From positions 62,001 through 126,000 of the forward strand of contig CAJTNN010000001.1 of assembly GCA_910577585.1 (NCBI GenBank): a stretch of DNA of 64,000 nucleotides. The letters run 5' to 3'. Shown here one piece after another: positions 53,618 to 62,684 of the stretch. Under the pieces are notes generated by a model. The model did not search any database, had not been told where the DNA came from, and saw only the letters and a program-made list of their open reading frames with translations. The DNA comes from an uncultured Muribaculaceae bacterium (GTDB lineage Bacteria > Bacteroidota > Bacteroidia > Bacteroidales > Muribaculaceae). Positions within the stretch are counted from its first letter, which is position 1; each line of letters opens with the position of its first letter. The translations under genes and the position numbers were made by a program.

Positions 53618-54202
53618 ATGAAAAGTCAGACTGAGTTACAATTCGATGCCGAGGTGCGCCACGCAGCTGATGTGCTGCGCGAAGGTGGACTCATTCTCTA
53701 CCCTACCGACACGGTTTGGGGCATAGGGGCCGATGCGCGTAATGCAGAGGCTGTCAGCAGGATATTCGAGCTTAAGCGCCGCGCTGACTCTAAGTCGATG
53801 CTGGCGCTGCTCGACTCTGTAGAGTCGCTGAAAGTCTGGGTTGACCACGTGCCTCCGCAGGCGATGACGCTTATTGAGGAGGCCACCGGCCCCCTGACAA
53901 TTATCTACGACTCTCCGAAGGGGGTGGCCGATAACCTCACTGCCCCCGACGGATCCCTGGGAATCCGCATCACCTCTGAGCGATTCTCTGCCGAACTATG
54001 CCGTGCACTGGGCGCACCGGTCGTGTCGACTTCGGCCAACATCAGCGGCCAACCGACCCCGCATTTCTTCAACGAAATCTGCGAAGAGATCCGCAAGGGT
54101 GTGGATTACGCCGTCAGCTACCGGCGCGACGACCTCACGCCTTGCTCCCCGAGCCGCATCGTGAAGGTGAGCGATATGGGGAATGTGACCGTAATCCGTT
54201 AG
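53618..54202 (+). CDS. tsaC: L-threonylcarbamoyladenylate synthase (Sua5/YrdC family)
   Basis: Makes threonylcarbamoyl-AMP from threonine, bicarbonate and ATP for tRNA t6A synthesis, feeding TsaD (41-42 kb). 194 residues, single YrdC domain without the Sua5 tail. Conserved: GGLILYPTDTVWGIGADA (residues about 23-40, with the Thr/Lys-lined cleft), FELKRRADSKSMLALLD, and APVVSTSANISGQPTP. ATG 53618 was taken; TTG 53615 is less likely. The start coincides with the predicted transcription start, implying a leaderless message. Confidence 0.95.
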   Translation: MKSQTELQFDAEVRHAADVLREGGLILYPTDTVWGIGADARNAEAVSRIFELKRRADSKSMLALLDSVESLKVWVDHVPPQAMTLIEEATGPLTIIYDSPKGVADNLTAPDGSLGIRITSERFSAELCRALGAPVVSTSANISGQPTPHFFNEICEEIRKGVDYAVSYRRDDLTPCSPSRIVKVSDMGNVTVIR

Positions 54203-54254
54203 TAAGTCTTCACGCGCAACTCAATCTGCTGCCATCGCCAGATTCATAACCAAA

Positions 54255-54448
54255 TGAAGTTGTTTAAACTTTTTTCAAGTGCAAGGTTAATTAAAATTTT
54301 GAGCAGGTTTCGGCTCTCGAAGAGGTCGCGATGCGGGCATCGCGACCGATGAAGGGGGTCGAAAGATGCCAAAATATTAATTAAGATTGCGCTTGAAGAA
54401 AAAAATCTCTTCATTTAATGTTTTTCGTAAAAAGTTTAAACAACTTCA
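54255..54448 (-). repeat. MITE-like element, copy B (194 bp), upstream of the sugar transferase
   Basis: Perfect 20-bp terminal inverted repeat TGAAGTTGTTTAAACTTTTT (54255-54274 and 54429-54448). The interior contains a perfect 11-bp-arm hairpin GGTCGCGATGC/GCATCGCGACC with a 2-nt loop (54324-54347). Its reverse complement aligns almost throughout with 18594-18788, so the two copies are inverted relative to each other. It ends 24 nt before the ATG of the next gene. Confidence 0.88.
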
Positions 54449-54471
54449 ATATACCCTACCGCTCCATCAAG

Positions 54472-55902
54472 ATGAGAGGACGTCAGATATCAATAAAGCT
54501 TCAGCGCATCCGCTATGTGGCCACCGACCTGGTGACTACGGCTGTGGCTTTCTTCATATTCAACATCTTCCGATATTTCCTGATGGATGTCAACGGCTAT
54601 ATGCATCTCTCTATCGGAGAGTTTCTGGAACTGCCGAAAATCCTTACGGAACAGGTGCTTATACCGATATGCCTGCTGGGAGTCTACTGGCTGTCGGGGT
54701 ATTACAACGATCCCTTCTCGCGGTCGCGACTCGAGGAGGTACATATCACGCTGGTGTCGGCGCTGATAAATGCAATCCTGATATTCTTCGCGTTGCTCAT
54801 CAATGACCCTCTCCCCGCACGCAAACTGAGCTATGAACTGATGGGGGTGCTCTGGAGCTGCCTATTCCTCTTCACCTATATCGGGCGCCTGCTGATAACC
54901 TCATCGGCTATAAGGCATTTCGAAAACCGCGACTGGTGCTTCAATACGGTCATCATCGGCGATTCGCCTGAGGCGGCCGAGATGGCCTCGCGCCTTGAGA
55001 ACCTGCAGACCAAGCTGGGCTATCACGTCATCGGCCATGTGCCCATCGAGGGTGAAACCCCGCGACGCTCTCCACTGACTCATCTCACGCATGACCAGAC
55101 CGAGCGTCTATGCCATAACGGCAGCATCGACCAGATAATCATCGTACCCGAACAGGGGAGTCCGGAGGCTAAGGTGCTCGACCTGCTCTTCCGATACTTC
55201 CGCACCGGTGTGCCTATACGCATCGCGCCGACTTCGCTCTCATTCCTAACCTCCAACATACGCCTCAACGACATCATCGCCGAACCATTCATCGATCTCA
55301 CCTCGCCGGCCATGAACAACTGGCAGAAGAATATGAAGCGGGTGATTGATGTGGTGCTGTCGGGAGTGGCGCTTGTGGTGCTGTCGCCGCTCTATCTGGC
55401 GCTGGCGATTGCGGTCAAGTGGTCGTCGCCGGGACCGGTGATCTACCGTCAGGAGCGCATCGGATATCGCCAGAAGCCATTCTTCATCTATAAGTTCAGA
55501 AGCATGCGCACCGATGCCGAGGCGGCGGGCCCGCAACTCTCCGACGAGGATGACCCGCGCATCACCCACGTGGGGAAGTTTCTGCGCAAATACCGCTTCG
55601 ATGAACTTCCGCAGTTCTGGAATGTGCTGAAGGGCGACATGTCGCTGGTGGGGCCGCGCCCCGAACGCGCTTTCTTTATCGAGAAAATCGTGCGCGAGGC
55701 ACCCTACTACACACTGGTGCATCAGGTCAAACCGGGCATTACCTCATGGGGAATGGTGAAGTTCGGTTATGCGCGCACAGTGGCTGAGATGGTTGAGCGC
55801 ACACGCTATGACCTCATCTACCTCTCCAACATGTCGGTGGCAGTCGACTTCAAAATCCTGCTCCACACGGTCAAGACCGTCTTCACCGGCAAAGGAATAT
55901 GA
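54472..55902 (+). CDS. Undecaprenyl-phosphate sugar phosphotransferase (exopolysaccharide initiation)
   Basis: Polyisoprenyl-phosphate hexose-1-phosphate transferase of the WbaP/WcaJ type; loads the first sugar of a capsule, exopolysaccharide or O-antigen unit. 476 residues from ATG 54472. Four N-terminal membrane spans (about 17-130), a CoA-binding-like Rossmann region (TVIIGDSPEAAEMASRL), then a fifth hydrophobic segment (VIDVVLSGVALVVLSPLYLA) and the catalytic domain with YRQERIGYRQKPF, FRSMRTDAE, DELPQFWNVLKGDMSLVGPRP and GITSWG. The Asp-Glu pair in DELPQ is the expected catalytic site. An upstream in-frame ATG (54418) lies in the repeat element. No other polysaccharide genes are adjacent, so the glycan is unknown. 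Confidence 0.93.
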   Translation: MRGRQISIKLQRIRYVATDLVTTAVAFFIFNIFRYFLMDVNGYMHLSIGEFLELPKILTEQVLIPICLLGVYWLSGYYNDPFSRSRLEEVHITLVSALINAILIFFALLINDPLPARKLSYELMGVLWSCLFLFTYIGRLLITSSAIRHFENRDWCFNTVIIGDSPEAAEMASRLENLQTKLGYHVIGHVPIEGETPRRSPLTHLTHDQTERLCHNGSIDQIIIVPEQGSPEAKVLDLLFRYFRTGVPIRIAPTSLSFLTSNIRLNDIIAEPFIDLTSPAMNNWQKNMKRVIDVVLSGVALVVLSPLYLALAIAVKWSSPGPVIYRQERIGYRQKPFFIYKFRSMRTDAEAAGPQLSDEDDPRITHVGKFLRKYRFDELPQFWNVLKGDMSLVGPRPERAFFIEKIVREAPYYTLVHQVKPGITSWGMVKFGYARTVAEMVERTRYDLIYLSNMSVAVDFKILLHTVKTVFTGKGI

Positions 55903-56049
55903 GAACTACGCTACAAAGATATGGGGATATGGATTATGGAGAAGACAACATAAGTATCTGTCAAAAATTAGCTATGCTTTATTTTTGAAGATACTCTTCA
56001 ATGAAGTCGTATAGGACTTTCTGTATATTATTGACAATCTATCAACACA

Positions 56050-57849
56050 GTGGCATATAAGGAGACCCATAACAGATTTACCGACGCATGGCTACGCCTC
56101 GTGAGATGGCGCGAGCGCCACATCAAGGAGAACAGATTCATCTATCTGCTGGCCCTGGTGGTGGGGGTGCTGTGCGGCTTTGCGGCCCAGTTGCTGAAGT
56201 TTCTGATTCATGCTATCTCGGGCTTTCTCAACGCGCATGTCAGCGCCACATCGGCCAATTTCAGCTATCTCATCTATCCGGTGGTGGGAATATTGATTGT
56301 GACTCTCTTCGTGAAGTATGTGGTGAAGGATAATATCTCGCATGGTGTCACCCGTGTGCTTTATGCCATCTCCCAACGCAAGTCGCGGCTTAAGAAGAAG
56401 AATTGCTATGCCTCGCTCGTGGCATCGTCAATCACCATCGGTTTCGGAGGTTCGGTGGGAGCGGAGGGTCCGATAGTCTTCACCGGGGCTGCCATAGGGT
56501 CGAATATCGGCCAGGCATTCCGCCTCTCGCCCAAGATTCTGATGATTCTGGTCGGATGCGGTGCGGCGGCGGGTATTGCCGGCATTTTCCGCGCTCCGAT
56601 CGCGGGTATGCTTTTCACTCTCGAGGTGCTGATGATCGACTTCACCGGTGCCACTGTGATGCCGCTGCTGATTTCATCGATTTCGGGGGCTACGGTGGCA
56701 TATGTGCTCGAGGGGTATGACGCGGAGTTCTTCTTCGCACAGAGCGAGCCCTTCATGACCCGTAAGATTCCCTATGCCATTCTGCTGGGGATAGTCACCG
56801 GATTTGTGTCGCTCTATTTCACGCGCATGATGATGATGATGGAGGGTGTGTTCCGCAAAATCAAGCATTCCTGGATGAAGATCATGATGGGTGGCGTGGT
56901 GCTGGCGGGGCTGATCTTCCTCTTTCCCCCTCTGTATGGCGAGGGATACGGGGCTATCAACAACCTCCTTGAGGGGAATGCGGGCACTATCGTGGATGGT
57001 TCTATCTTCTATGTCGACCGCGATTCAGTGTGGTTTATCGCACTATATATCGGCCTGATTATCCTGACGAAGGCTTTCGCCACGTCGGCCACCAATGGCG
57101 CTGGCGGTGTGGGCGGCACATTCGCTCCGTCGCTCTTCGTGGGGGCAATGACTGGATTCCTCTTCGCTTTCGCACTGAATAATCTGGATGTGGGCATCGA
57201 CATCAGCAATAAGAATTTCGCACTGATGGGGATGGCCGGCGTAATGGCGGGTGTGATGCACGCGCCGCTGATGGCTATCTTCCTTACGGCTGAGATGACG
57301 GGTGGCTACGAACTCTTCCTGCCGCTGCTCATAGTGTCGTGTCTCTCCTATATGACCATCAAACTCTTCATCCCATACAGCATCTACTCCATACGTCTGG
57401 CCCAGAAGGGTGAGCTTATGACCAATGAGAAGGACCAGGCGGTGCTGACACTGCTGAAAATCGATAATCTCATCGAGACTGACTGCCATGTGGTGCACCC
57501 TGAGATGACGCTGAAGGAGATGGTGGATGTCATCGCTGAGTCGCACCGCAATATCTTCCCGGTGACGGATGCCAACGGCACCCTGGCCGGAATAGTGCTG
57601 CTCGATGATATACGCAACATCATGTTCCGCCCTGACCTCTACCGCAAGATGACGGTGTCGAGATTCATGTCGATGCCGCCGGCCAGAATCGAGGTGAGTG
57701 ATTCGATGGAGAAGGTGATGAAGACGTTTGACAATACGAATGCCTGGAATCTGCCGGTGGTGGAGAATGGCAAGTATGTGGGGCTGGTGTCGAAATCAAA
57801 GATATTCAACTCCTATCGCCGTGTGCTGCGCCATTATTCCGATGATTAA
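56050..57849 (+). CDS. ClC-family chloride channel/transporter with CBS pair
   Basis: Membrane anion transporter, 599 residues from a GTG start. Core ClC motifs: GFGGSVGAEGPIVFTGA with the gating Glu (GxEGP), which suggests proton-coupled exchange rather than a passive channel; GIAGIFRAPIAGMLF; and GAGGVGGTFAPSLFVGA (GxFxP). About ten hydrophobic stretches span residues 28-435. The C-terminal part (about 455-595) has two CBS-like halves (MTLKEMVDVIAESHRNIFPV; VSDSMEKVMKTFDNTNAW), probably binding adenine nucleotides. Isolated from other transport genes. GTG was chosen since no ATG is available upstream in frame. Confidence 0.93.
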   Translation: MAYKETHNRFTDAWLRLVRWRERHIKENRFIYLLALVVGVLCGFAAQLLKFLIHAISGFLNAHVSATSANFSYLIYPVVGILIVTLFVKYVVKDNISHGVTRVLYAISQRKSRLKKKNCYASLVASSITIGFGGSVGAEGPIVFTGAAIGSNIGQAFRLSPKILMILVGCGAAAGIAGIFRAPIAGMLFTLEVLMIDFTGATVMPLLISSISGATVAYVLEGYDAEFFFAQSEPFMTRKIPYAILLGIVTGFVSLYFTRMMMMMEGVFRKIKHSWMKIMMGGVVLAGLIFLFPPLYGEGYGAINNLLEGNAGTIVDGSIFYVDRDSVWFIALYIGLIILTKAFATSATNGAGGVGGTFAPSLFVGAMTGFLFAFALNNLDVGIDISNKNFALMGMAGVMAGVMHAPLMAIFLTAEMTGGYELFLPLLIVSCLSYMTIKLFIPYSIYSIRLAQKGELMTNEKDQAVLTLLKIDNLIETDCHVVHPEMTLKEMVDVIAESHRNIFPVTDANGTLAGIVLLDDIRNIMFRPDLYRKMTVSRFMSMPPARIEVSDSMEKVMKTFDNTNAWNLPVVENGKYVGLVSKSKIFNSYRRVLRHYSDD

Positions 57850-57868
57850 GGGGCTCTGACTCTCCGGT

Positions 57869-57896
57869 AGGTCCGGACCTCGCAGGTTCCCTGCGA
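57869..57896. other. Overlapping palindromes before fmt
   Basis: AGGTCCGGACCT (57869-57880, perfect 12-bp palindrome) runs into TCGCAGG-TTC-CCTGCGA (57880-57896, perfect 7-bp stem), so two alternative small hairpins share a base. About 70 nt before fmt; possibly the ClC transcript end, or attenuation. No T-run. Confidence 0.4.
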
Positions 57897-57962
57897 TGCG
57901 GAGGATGGAGCTCTCTCCATATAGCTCTCTCTCAATTGTATAAAACTAAAATTCAATCTGCT

Positions 57963-58913
57963 TTGGATAAGAAAGACCTTAAGATAGTATTTTTCGGTAC
58001 TCCTGATTTTGCGGTGGCAAGTCTGGATGCGCTGGTGAAGGGTGGATTCAATGTGGCTGCTGTGGTCACTATGCCCGACAAACCGGCAGGGCGCGGCAAG
58101 AAGATTCAGATGAGCGATGTGAAGCGATATGCCGTTGAGCATGAGCTGCCGGTGTTGCAGCCTGAGAAGCTGAAGGCGCCTGAGTTTGTGGATGCGCTGC
58201 GGGCTATCGGGGCCGACCTCTTTATCGTAATCGCTTTCAGAATGCTGCCGGAGGTGGTGTGGGGAATGCCACGGCTCGGCACATTCAATCTGCATGCGTC
58301 GCTGCTGCCGAAGTATCGCGGTGCAGCTCCGATCAACCATGCGGTGATGAATGGCGAGAAGGAGACCGGCATCACCACTTTCTTCCTCAAACATGAGATT
58401 GACACCGGCGACATGATTACCCAGCGCCGCATCGCCATAGGCCCTGATGAGAATGCGGGGGAGGTGCACGACCGGTTGATGGCAATCGGCGCCGAGGCTG
58501 TCGTGGATACCGTCAACGCAATTCTCGACGGCACCCTCATCACCCAACCCCAACCGGAAGGTGAATTCATAGGGGCTCCGAAAATTTTTAAAGATACATG
58601 CCGCATCGACTGGCAGATGCCGGCCCAGCGGCTGCATGATTTCGTGCGCGGTCTGGCCCCCTACCCGGCTGCATGGACCCGCATGGTCGAGACCAACGGC
58701 AAACCCTCCGATATAAAGATCTTCGCCACTTCGCTGCATGACATCCCTGATGACATGCAGCTGGCGCCGGGTGAGGCATTGGTGAGCGGCAAGCATATGT
58801 ATGCCGGAACTCCCGACGGGGCCGTCGAGATTCTGGCTTTGCAGCCGGCCGGCAAACGGGCCATGCCTGCGGATGCCTTTATTTTAGGTTATCATCCTGC
58901 CCGGTTTGAGTAA
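57963..58913 (+). CDS. fmt: Methionyl-tRNA formyltransferase, TTG start
   Basis: Formylates initiator Met-tRNA with 10-formyl-THF. 316 residues. Family N-terminus DLKIVFFGTPDFAV; the TMPDKPAGRGKK loop; LGTFNLHASLLPKYRGAAPI with the catalytic Asn-His; EIDTGDMI; then a C-terminal OB-like domain (about 200-316). No ATG lies before the conserved start: TTG 57963 gives MDKKDLKIVFFG, matching the family; TTG 57936 would add nine residues. So a rare start codon is likely. menD follows 38 nt downstream, so fmt may be co-transcribed with the menaquinone genes. Confidence 0.93.
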   Translation: MDKKDLKIVFFGTPDFAVASLDALVKGGFNVAAVVTMPDKPAGRGKKIQMSDVKRYAVEHELPVLQPEKLKAPEFVDALRAIGADLFIVIAFRMLPEVVWGMPRLGTFNLHASLLPKYRGAAPINHAVMNGEKETGITTFFLKHEIDTGDMITQRRIAIGPDENAGEVHDRLMAIGAEAVVDTVNAILDGTLITQPQPEGEFIGAPKIFKDTCRIDWQMPAQRLHDFVRGLAPYPAAWTRMVETNGKPSDIKIFATSLHDIPDDMQLAPGEALVSGKHMYAGTPDGAVEILALQPAGKRAMPADAFILGYHPARFE

Positions 58914-58951
58914 CTACCGCACTGTTATTGAGCATATTTACGTAATTAGTC

Positions 58952-60685
58952 ATGAAGCATAAAGATTTTGATAGCGCTAAGGATGTGGCACGCATCCTGC
59001 TCGATGTGCTCGCTGAGCATGGGGTGGCCGACATCGTCTGTTCGCCGGGCTCGCGTAATGCGCCGCTGCTGATTGCGGCTGATGCGCGCCTGGATATCAA
59101 CACTCCGGTGGTGATTGATGAGCGCTCGGCGGCGTTTGTGGCTCTGGGTATGGCTATGGTGAGCCGCCGGCCGGTGGCTCTGATCTGCACTTCTGGTTCG
59201 GCGCTGTTGAATTATGCTCCGGCTGTGGCTGAGGCCTACTATCATGGCATACCCTTGATTGTGATTTCGGCTGACCGCCCGCTCGAATGGATTGACCAGG
59301 ATGACTCGCAGACCATCCGCCAGCCTCATACACTCGATAATATTGTGAAGGGCTCCTACAGCATCTCTGACCGCGAGGAGGGTGACCGCCCGGGATGGTA
59401 CGAGAATCGTGTGGCTAATGATGCGATGCTGAATGCGCTGGCTGATAAGCCGGGACCGGTACACATCAATGTGCGCCTGTCGCCGCCGTTAGGTCAGCTG
59501 CGCCCGTTCGGGGCGGACCATGTCGGTGAGCGCATCATCCGCAATGTCATCCCCTACACGACCCCCGACCGGGCCGTGACACGCGAGCTGGCGTCGCAGC
59601 TTACGGGGCGACGGGTGATGATTGTGGCGGGATTCATGGAGCCTGATGCACGCCTCAACAGGGCTGTGGCGAAGATGGCGGCTAATGAGAATGTGGCTGT
59701 CATGGCGGAGACTATCTCCAACCTTCACCTCCCCCCGGAGGCTTACGCTGTGGATAGCGCTCTCTGCATGCTTGATGAGAATGATGAGAGGTATCTGGCT
59801 CCGGATGTGGTGATATCTGTCGGTGGGGCGCTGGTGTCGAGAATGCTTAAGGAGTTTCTGCGCCGGTGCGCGGCGCGCAATCCGCAGCTGCAGCACTGGG
59901 CCATCGGGCATAGCCACACCACAGTCGACCCCTTCCAGACCCTCACATGCCGCATCGAGGCTGACCCGGGACGAATGCTGACGGCTATCGCGGGTGAGTT
60001 GACGCATCTTGCACGCACTGCCCCCACAGCTCAGCCCAAGACTGAGTATGCTTCGGTGTGGCTTAGCCGCAAACGCCTCGGCATGCAGCGCATGGAGCGA
60101 CTGACCCGTGAGGCTCCGTGGTGCGACTTGAAAGCCTATTCATCGATATTGAGCCGCCTGCCGAAAAGTGCGAATCTCTTTCTCTCCAACGGCACAAGCA
60201 TCCGCTACGCCCAGATTCTCTCACGCTCTATCCCGCATGCGGAGTATTCCAACCGTGGTGTGTCGGGGATAGATGGTTCTACTTCGACCGCCATCGGCGG
60301 GGCGTTGATGTATGCTCATGATACATTCCTGCTCACCGGCGACACCTCGTTCGCCTACGATCTCAGCGCGCTGCTTACACTGCAGCGTCTGCAGGCGCGA
60401 TTGAAAATCATACTGGTCAGCAATGGGGGCGGGGCTATCTTCAGATTCATCAGTTCGACGGCGCAGCTTGAGTGCCGCGAGAGTCTCTTCTGCACCGACC
60501 CTGCCCTGCCGGCCGAGGGACTTGCCACGGCATTCGGAATCCCCTACCGAAAGGCTGACTCAGCCGATGAGCTGCATGCGGCTCTGAACTGGATAGCCCG
60601 GCAGGATGGCTGCGCGCTGCTCGAAGTGGTGACTCCAGCTGAGGTGAGCGCTGAAATTCTGCGGAATGCGCTTGCACGAAATTGA
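58952..60685 (+). CDS. menD: SEPHCHC synthase (menaquinone biosynthesis)
   Basis: ThDP-dependent enzyme joining isochorismate and 2-oxoglutarate. 577 residues, full length. Conserved parts: the VCSPGSRNAPLL motif near the start; DERSAAFVALGMA with the catalytic Glu; ICTSGSALLNYAPAV; ISADRPLEWIDQDDSQTI; and the C-terminal ThDP/Mg motif TGDTSFAYDLSALLTL with IILVSNGGGAIF. First gene of menD-menB-menC-menE. menF, which usually precedes it, is instead at 18.8 kb; no menH or menA was seen. Confidence 0.96.
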   Translation: MKHKDFDSAKDVARILLDVLAEHGVADIVCSPGSRNAPLLIAADARLDINTPVVIDERSAAFVALGMAMVSRRPVALICTSGSALLNYAPAVAEAYYHGIPLIVISADRPLEWIDQDDSQTIRQPHTLDNIVKGSYSISDREEGDRPGWYENRVANDAMLNALADKPGPVHINVRLSPPLGQLRPFGADHVGERIIRNVIPYTTPDRAVTRELASQLTGRRVMIVAGFMEPDARLNRAVAKMAANENVAVMAETISNLHLPPEAYAVDSALCMLDENDERYLAPDVVISVGGALVSRMLKEFLRRCAARNPQLQHWAIGHSHTTVDPFQTLTCRIEADPGRMLTAIAGELTHLARTAPTAQPKTEYASVWLSRKRLGMQRMERLTREAPWCDLKAYSSILSRLPKSANLFLSNGTSIRYAQILSRSIPHAEYSNRGVSGIDGSTSTAIGGALMYAHDTFLLTGDTSFAYDLSALLTLQRLQARLKIILVSNGGGAIFRFISSTAQLECRESLFCTDPALPAEGLATAFGIPYRKADSADELHAALNWIARQDGCALLEVVTPAEVSAEILRNALARN

Positions 60686-60716
60686 TTGTTAACTGATTAA
60701 ATATATCTTACATATA

Positions 60717-61553
60717 ATGTCGACCGAAACTAAAAACTCACGCCAGTGGGCCCCCATCAAGGAGTACACTGATATAATATTCGAGAAGCTTGGCGCTGTG
60801 GCCAAGATCACTATCAATCGTCCGAAGGTCTACAACGCTTTCCGTCCGCTGACTAATCAGGAGATGCTTGATGCGATGCGCATCTGCCGCGAGGATAACT
60901 CTATTCGTGTAGTGATCCTCACAGGGGCCGGCGACAAGGCTTTCTGCTCGGGTGGCGACCAGCACTATAAGGGGCATGGCGGATATATCGATGCCGATGG
61001 CACTCCGCGCCTGAATGTGCTCGACCTTCACAAGGCCATACGCTCGCTGCCGAAACCGGTGATCGCTATGGTCAACGGTTATTCTATCGGTGGCGGCAAT
61101 GTGCTGAATGTGGTGTGCGACCTCTCGATAGCTTCTGAAAATGCGCGCTTCGGACAGACGGGTCCGAAGGTTGGCAGCTTCGACGCCGGGTTCGGTTCAT
61201 CCTATCTGGCCCGATGCGTGGGTCAGAAGAAGGCACGCGAGATATGGTTTCTGTGCCGCCAATATACTGCGGCGGAGGCTCTGGAGATGGGCATGGTGAA
61301 TGCCGTGGTGCCGTTTGATCGTCTCGAGGAGGTGACTCTCGAGTGGTGCGACGATATCATCAAGCGCTCGCCGCTGGCGATACGCATGATCAAGCGCGCA
61401 CTCAATGCCGAGCTCGATGGGCAGCATGGCCTGATGGAGTTTGCGGGTGATGCCACGCTGATGTATTACCTGATGGATGAGGCCCAGGAGGGTAAGAATG
61501 CTTTCCTTGAGAAGCGCGACCCGGATTTCGACCAGTTCCCGATGTTTCCCTGA
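60717..61553 (+). CDS. menB: 1,4-dihydroxy-2-naphthoyl-CoA synthase
   Basis: Crotonase-fold enzyme that cyclises o-succinylbenzoyl-CoA. 278 residues. CoA-binding GAGDKAFCSGGDQ, oxyanion-hole VNGYSIGGGN, FGQTGPKVGSFDAG (the glycine in this stretch marks the bicarbonate-dependent class I in the family), catalytic Asp in the FDAG region, and the end FDQFPMFP with a C-terminal tail expected to close over the active site. 31 nt after menD. Confidence 0.96.
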   Translation: MSTETKNSRQWAPIKEYTDIIFEKLGAVAKITINRPKVYNAFRPLTNQEMLDAMRICREDNSIRVVILTGAGDKAFCSGGDQHYKGHGGYIDADGTPRLNVLDLHKAIRSLPKPVIAMVNGYSIGGGNVLNVVCDLSIASENARFGQTGPKVGSFDAGFGSSYLARCVGQKKAREIWFLCRQYTAAEALEMGMVNAVVPFDRLEEVTLEWCDDIIKRSPLAIRMIKRALNAELDGQHGLMEFAGDATLMYYLMDEAQEGKNAFLEKRDPDFDQFPMFP

Positions 61554-61625
61554 TAACTTTTTATACTCGATTACTTATTCCGCGCATCCCCACCACAGGA
61601 TGCGCGGATATACATATGTTACCCC

Positions 61626-62684
61626 ATGCGTCTTGCTATATGCCCTTATATGCTGCATTTCAAGCAGCCTGCCGGCACTTCGCGCGGCATTATGACCGAG
61701 AAACCTACCTATCTGCTTAAGGTGTGGGACGAACGCAATCCTGAAATATTCGGCCTGGGTGAGGCGGCGGTCTTTCCGGGACTTTCGCCTGAGGCCGACC
61801 ATCGCTATGAATATAAGCTCATCGAGCTGCTGGCCAACATCGCTATCGGGCGCCCGACGGATCTGTCGCGCCATTCGTCGATTCAGTTCGGCATTGAGCA
61901 GGCTCTGCGAGATTTCGCATCAGGTGGCCGGCGCCGATATTTCGATTCGCCGTTCACTCAGGGTGAGCGGCCCATTATCATCAATGGATTGGTGTGGATG
62001 GGGAATTATGAGGAGATGCACCGCCGGCTCGACGAGAAGGTCGATGCGGGTTTCAAGTGCGTGAAGCTGAAAATCGGGGCTATCGATTGGCGTGAGGAGC
62101 TGAAACTTATCTCTGACATCCGCCGCCGTTACGATGCCGACCGGCTGACAATCCGCGTCGATGCCAACGGCGGTTTCTCGATGGACCACGTGATGCCGGT
62201 CCTCAAGCAGCTTGCTGACCTGCAGGTGCATTCAATCGAGCAACCGATTCCGGCTGGTAATCCTGACCTGATGAAGTTTCTGTGTGAGGTATCGCCGCTG
62301 CCGATAGCTCTCGATGAGGAGCTTATCGGTGTGCCGACGCGTGAGGAGCGTATGCAGCTTCTGGATTATATTCGGCCGCAGTATATCATTCTGAAACCTG
62401 CTCTGTGCGGCGGATTCTCAGGGGCTGATGAGTGGATCGAGGCGGCTGATGCCGTAGGGGCCGGATGGTGGATTACTTCGGCGCTTGAGTCGAATGTGGG
62501 TCTAAATGCTATCGCGCAGTATGCGGGGAGTCTGGCAACGACGATGCCCCAGGGGCTGGGCACGGGTGCTCTCTTCACCAATAATTTCGAGCTCCCTATC
62601 CGGCTGCAGGGTGAGGAGCTGACCTTTCTCCCTGATGCTGAGATAGATGATGCTCAGTTCACATCTCTTGACTGGAAGGCATGA
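61626..62684 (+). CDS. menC: o-Succinylbenzoate synthase
   Basis: Enolase-superfamily dehydratase making o-succinylbenzoate. 352 residues. Catalytic KxK in CVKLKIG (about 141-145), metal ligands in RVDANGGF, SIEQPI and LDEELIG, and the second lysine in IILKPALCGGFSGA. The order and spacing fit MenC. It overlaps the menE start by 4 nt, and menB ends 72 nt upstream. Confidence 0.94.
   Translation: MRLAICPYMLHFKQPAGTSRGIMTEKPTYLLKVWDERNPEIFGLGEAAVFPGLSPEADHRYEYKLIELLANIAIGRPTDLSRHSSIQFGIEQALRDFASGGRRRYFDSPFTQGERPIIINGLVWMGNYEEMHRRLDEKVDAGFKCVKLKIGAIDWREELKLISDIRRRYDADRLTIRVDANGGFSMDHVMPVLKQLADLQVHSIEQPIPAGNPDLMKFLCEVSPLPIALDEELIGVPTREERMQLLDYIRPQYIILKPALCGGFSGADEWIEAADAVGAGWWITSALESNVGLNAIAQYAGSLATTMPQGLGTGALFTNNFELPIRLQGEELTFLPDAEIDDAQFTSLDWKA

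Noticed and set aside
54418..54420. ATG as the sugar transferase start
   Set aside because: It lies inside the terminal part of the repeat element; ATG 54472 begins the natural basic N-terminus.
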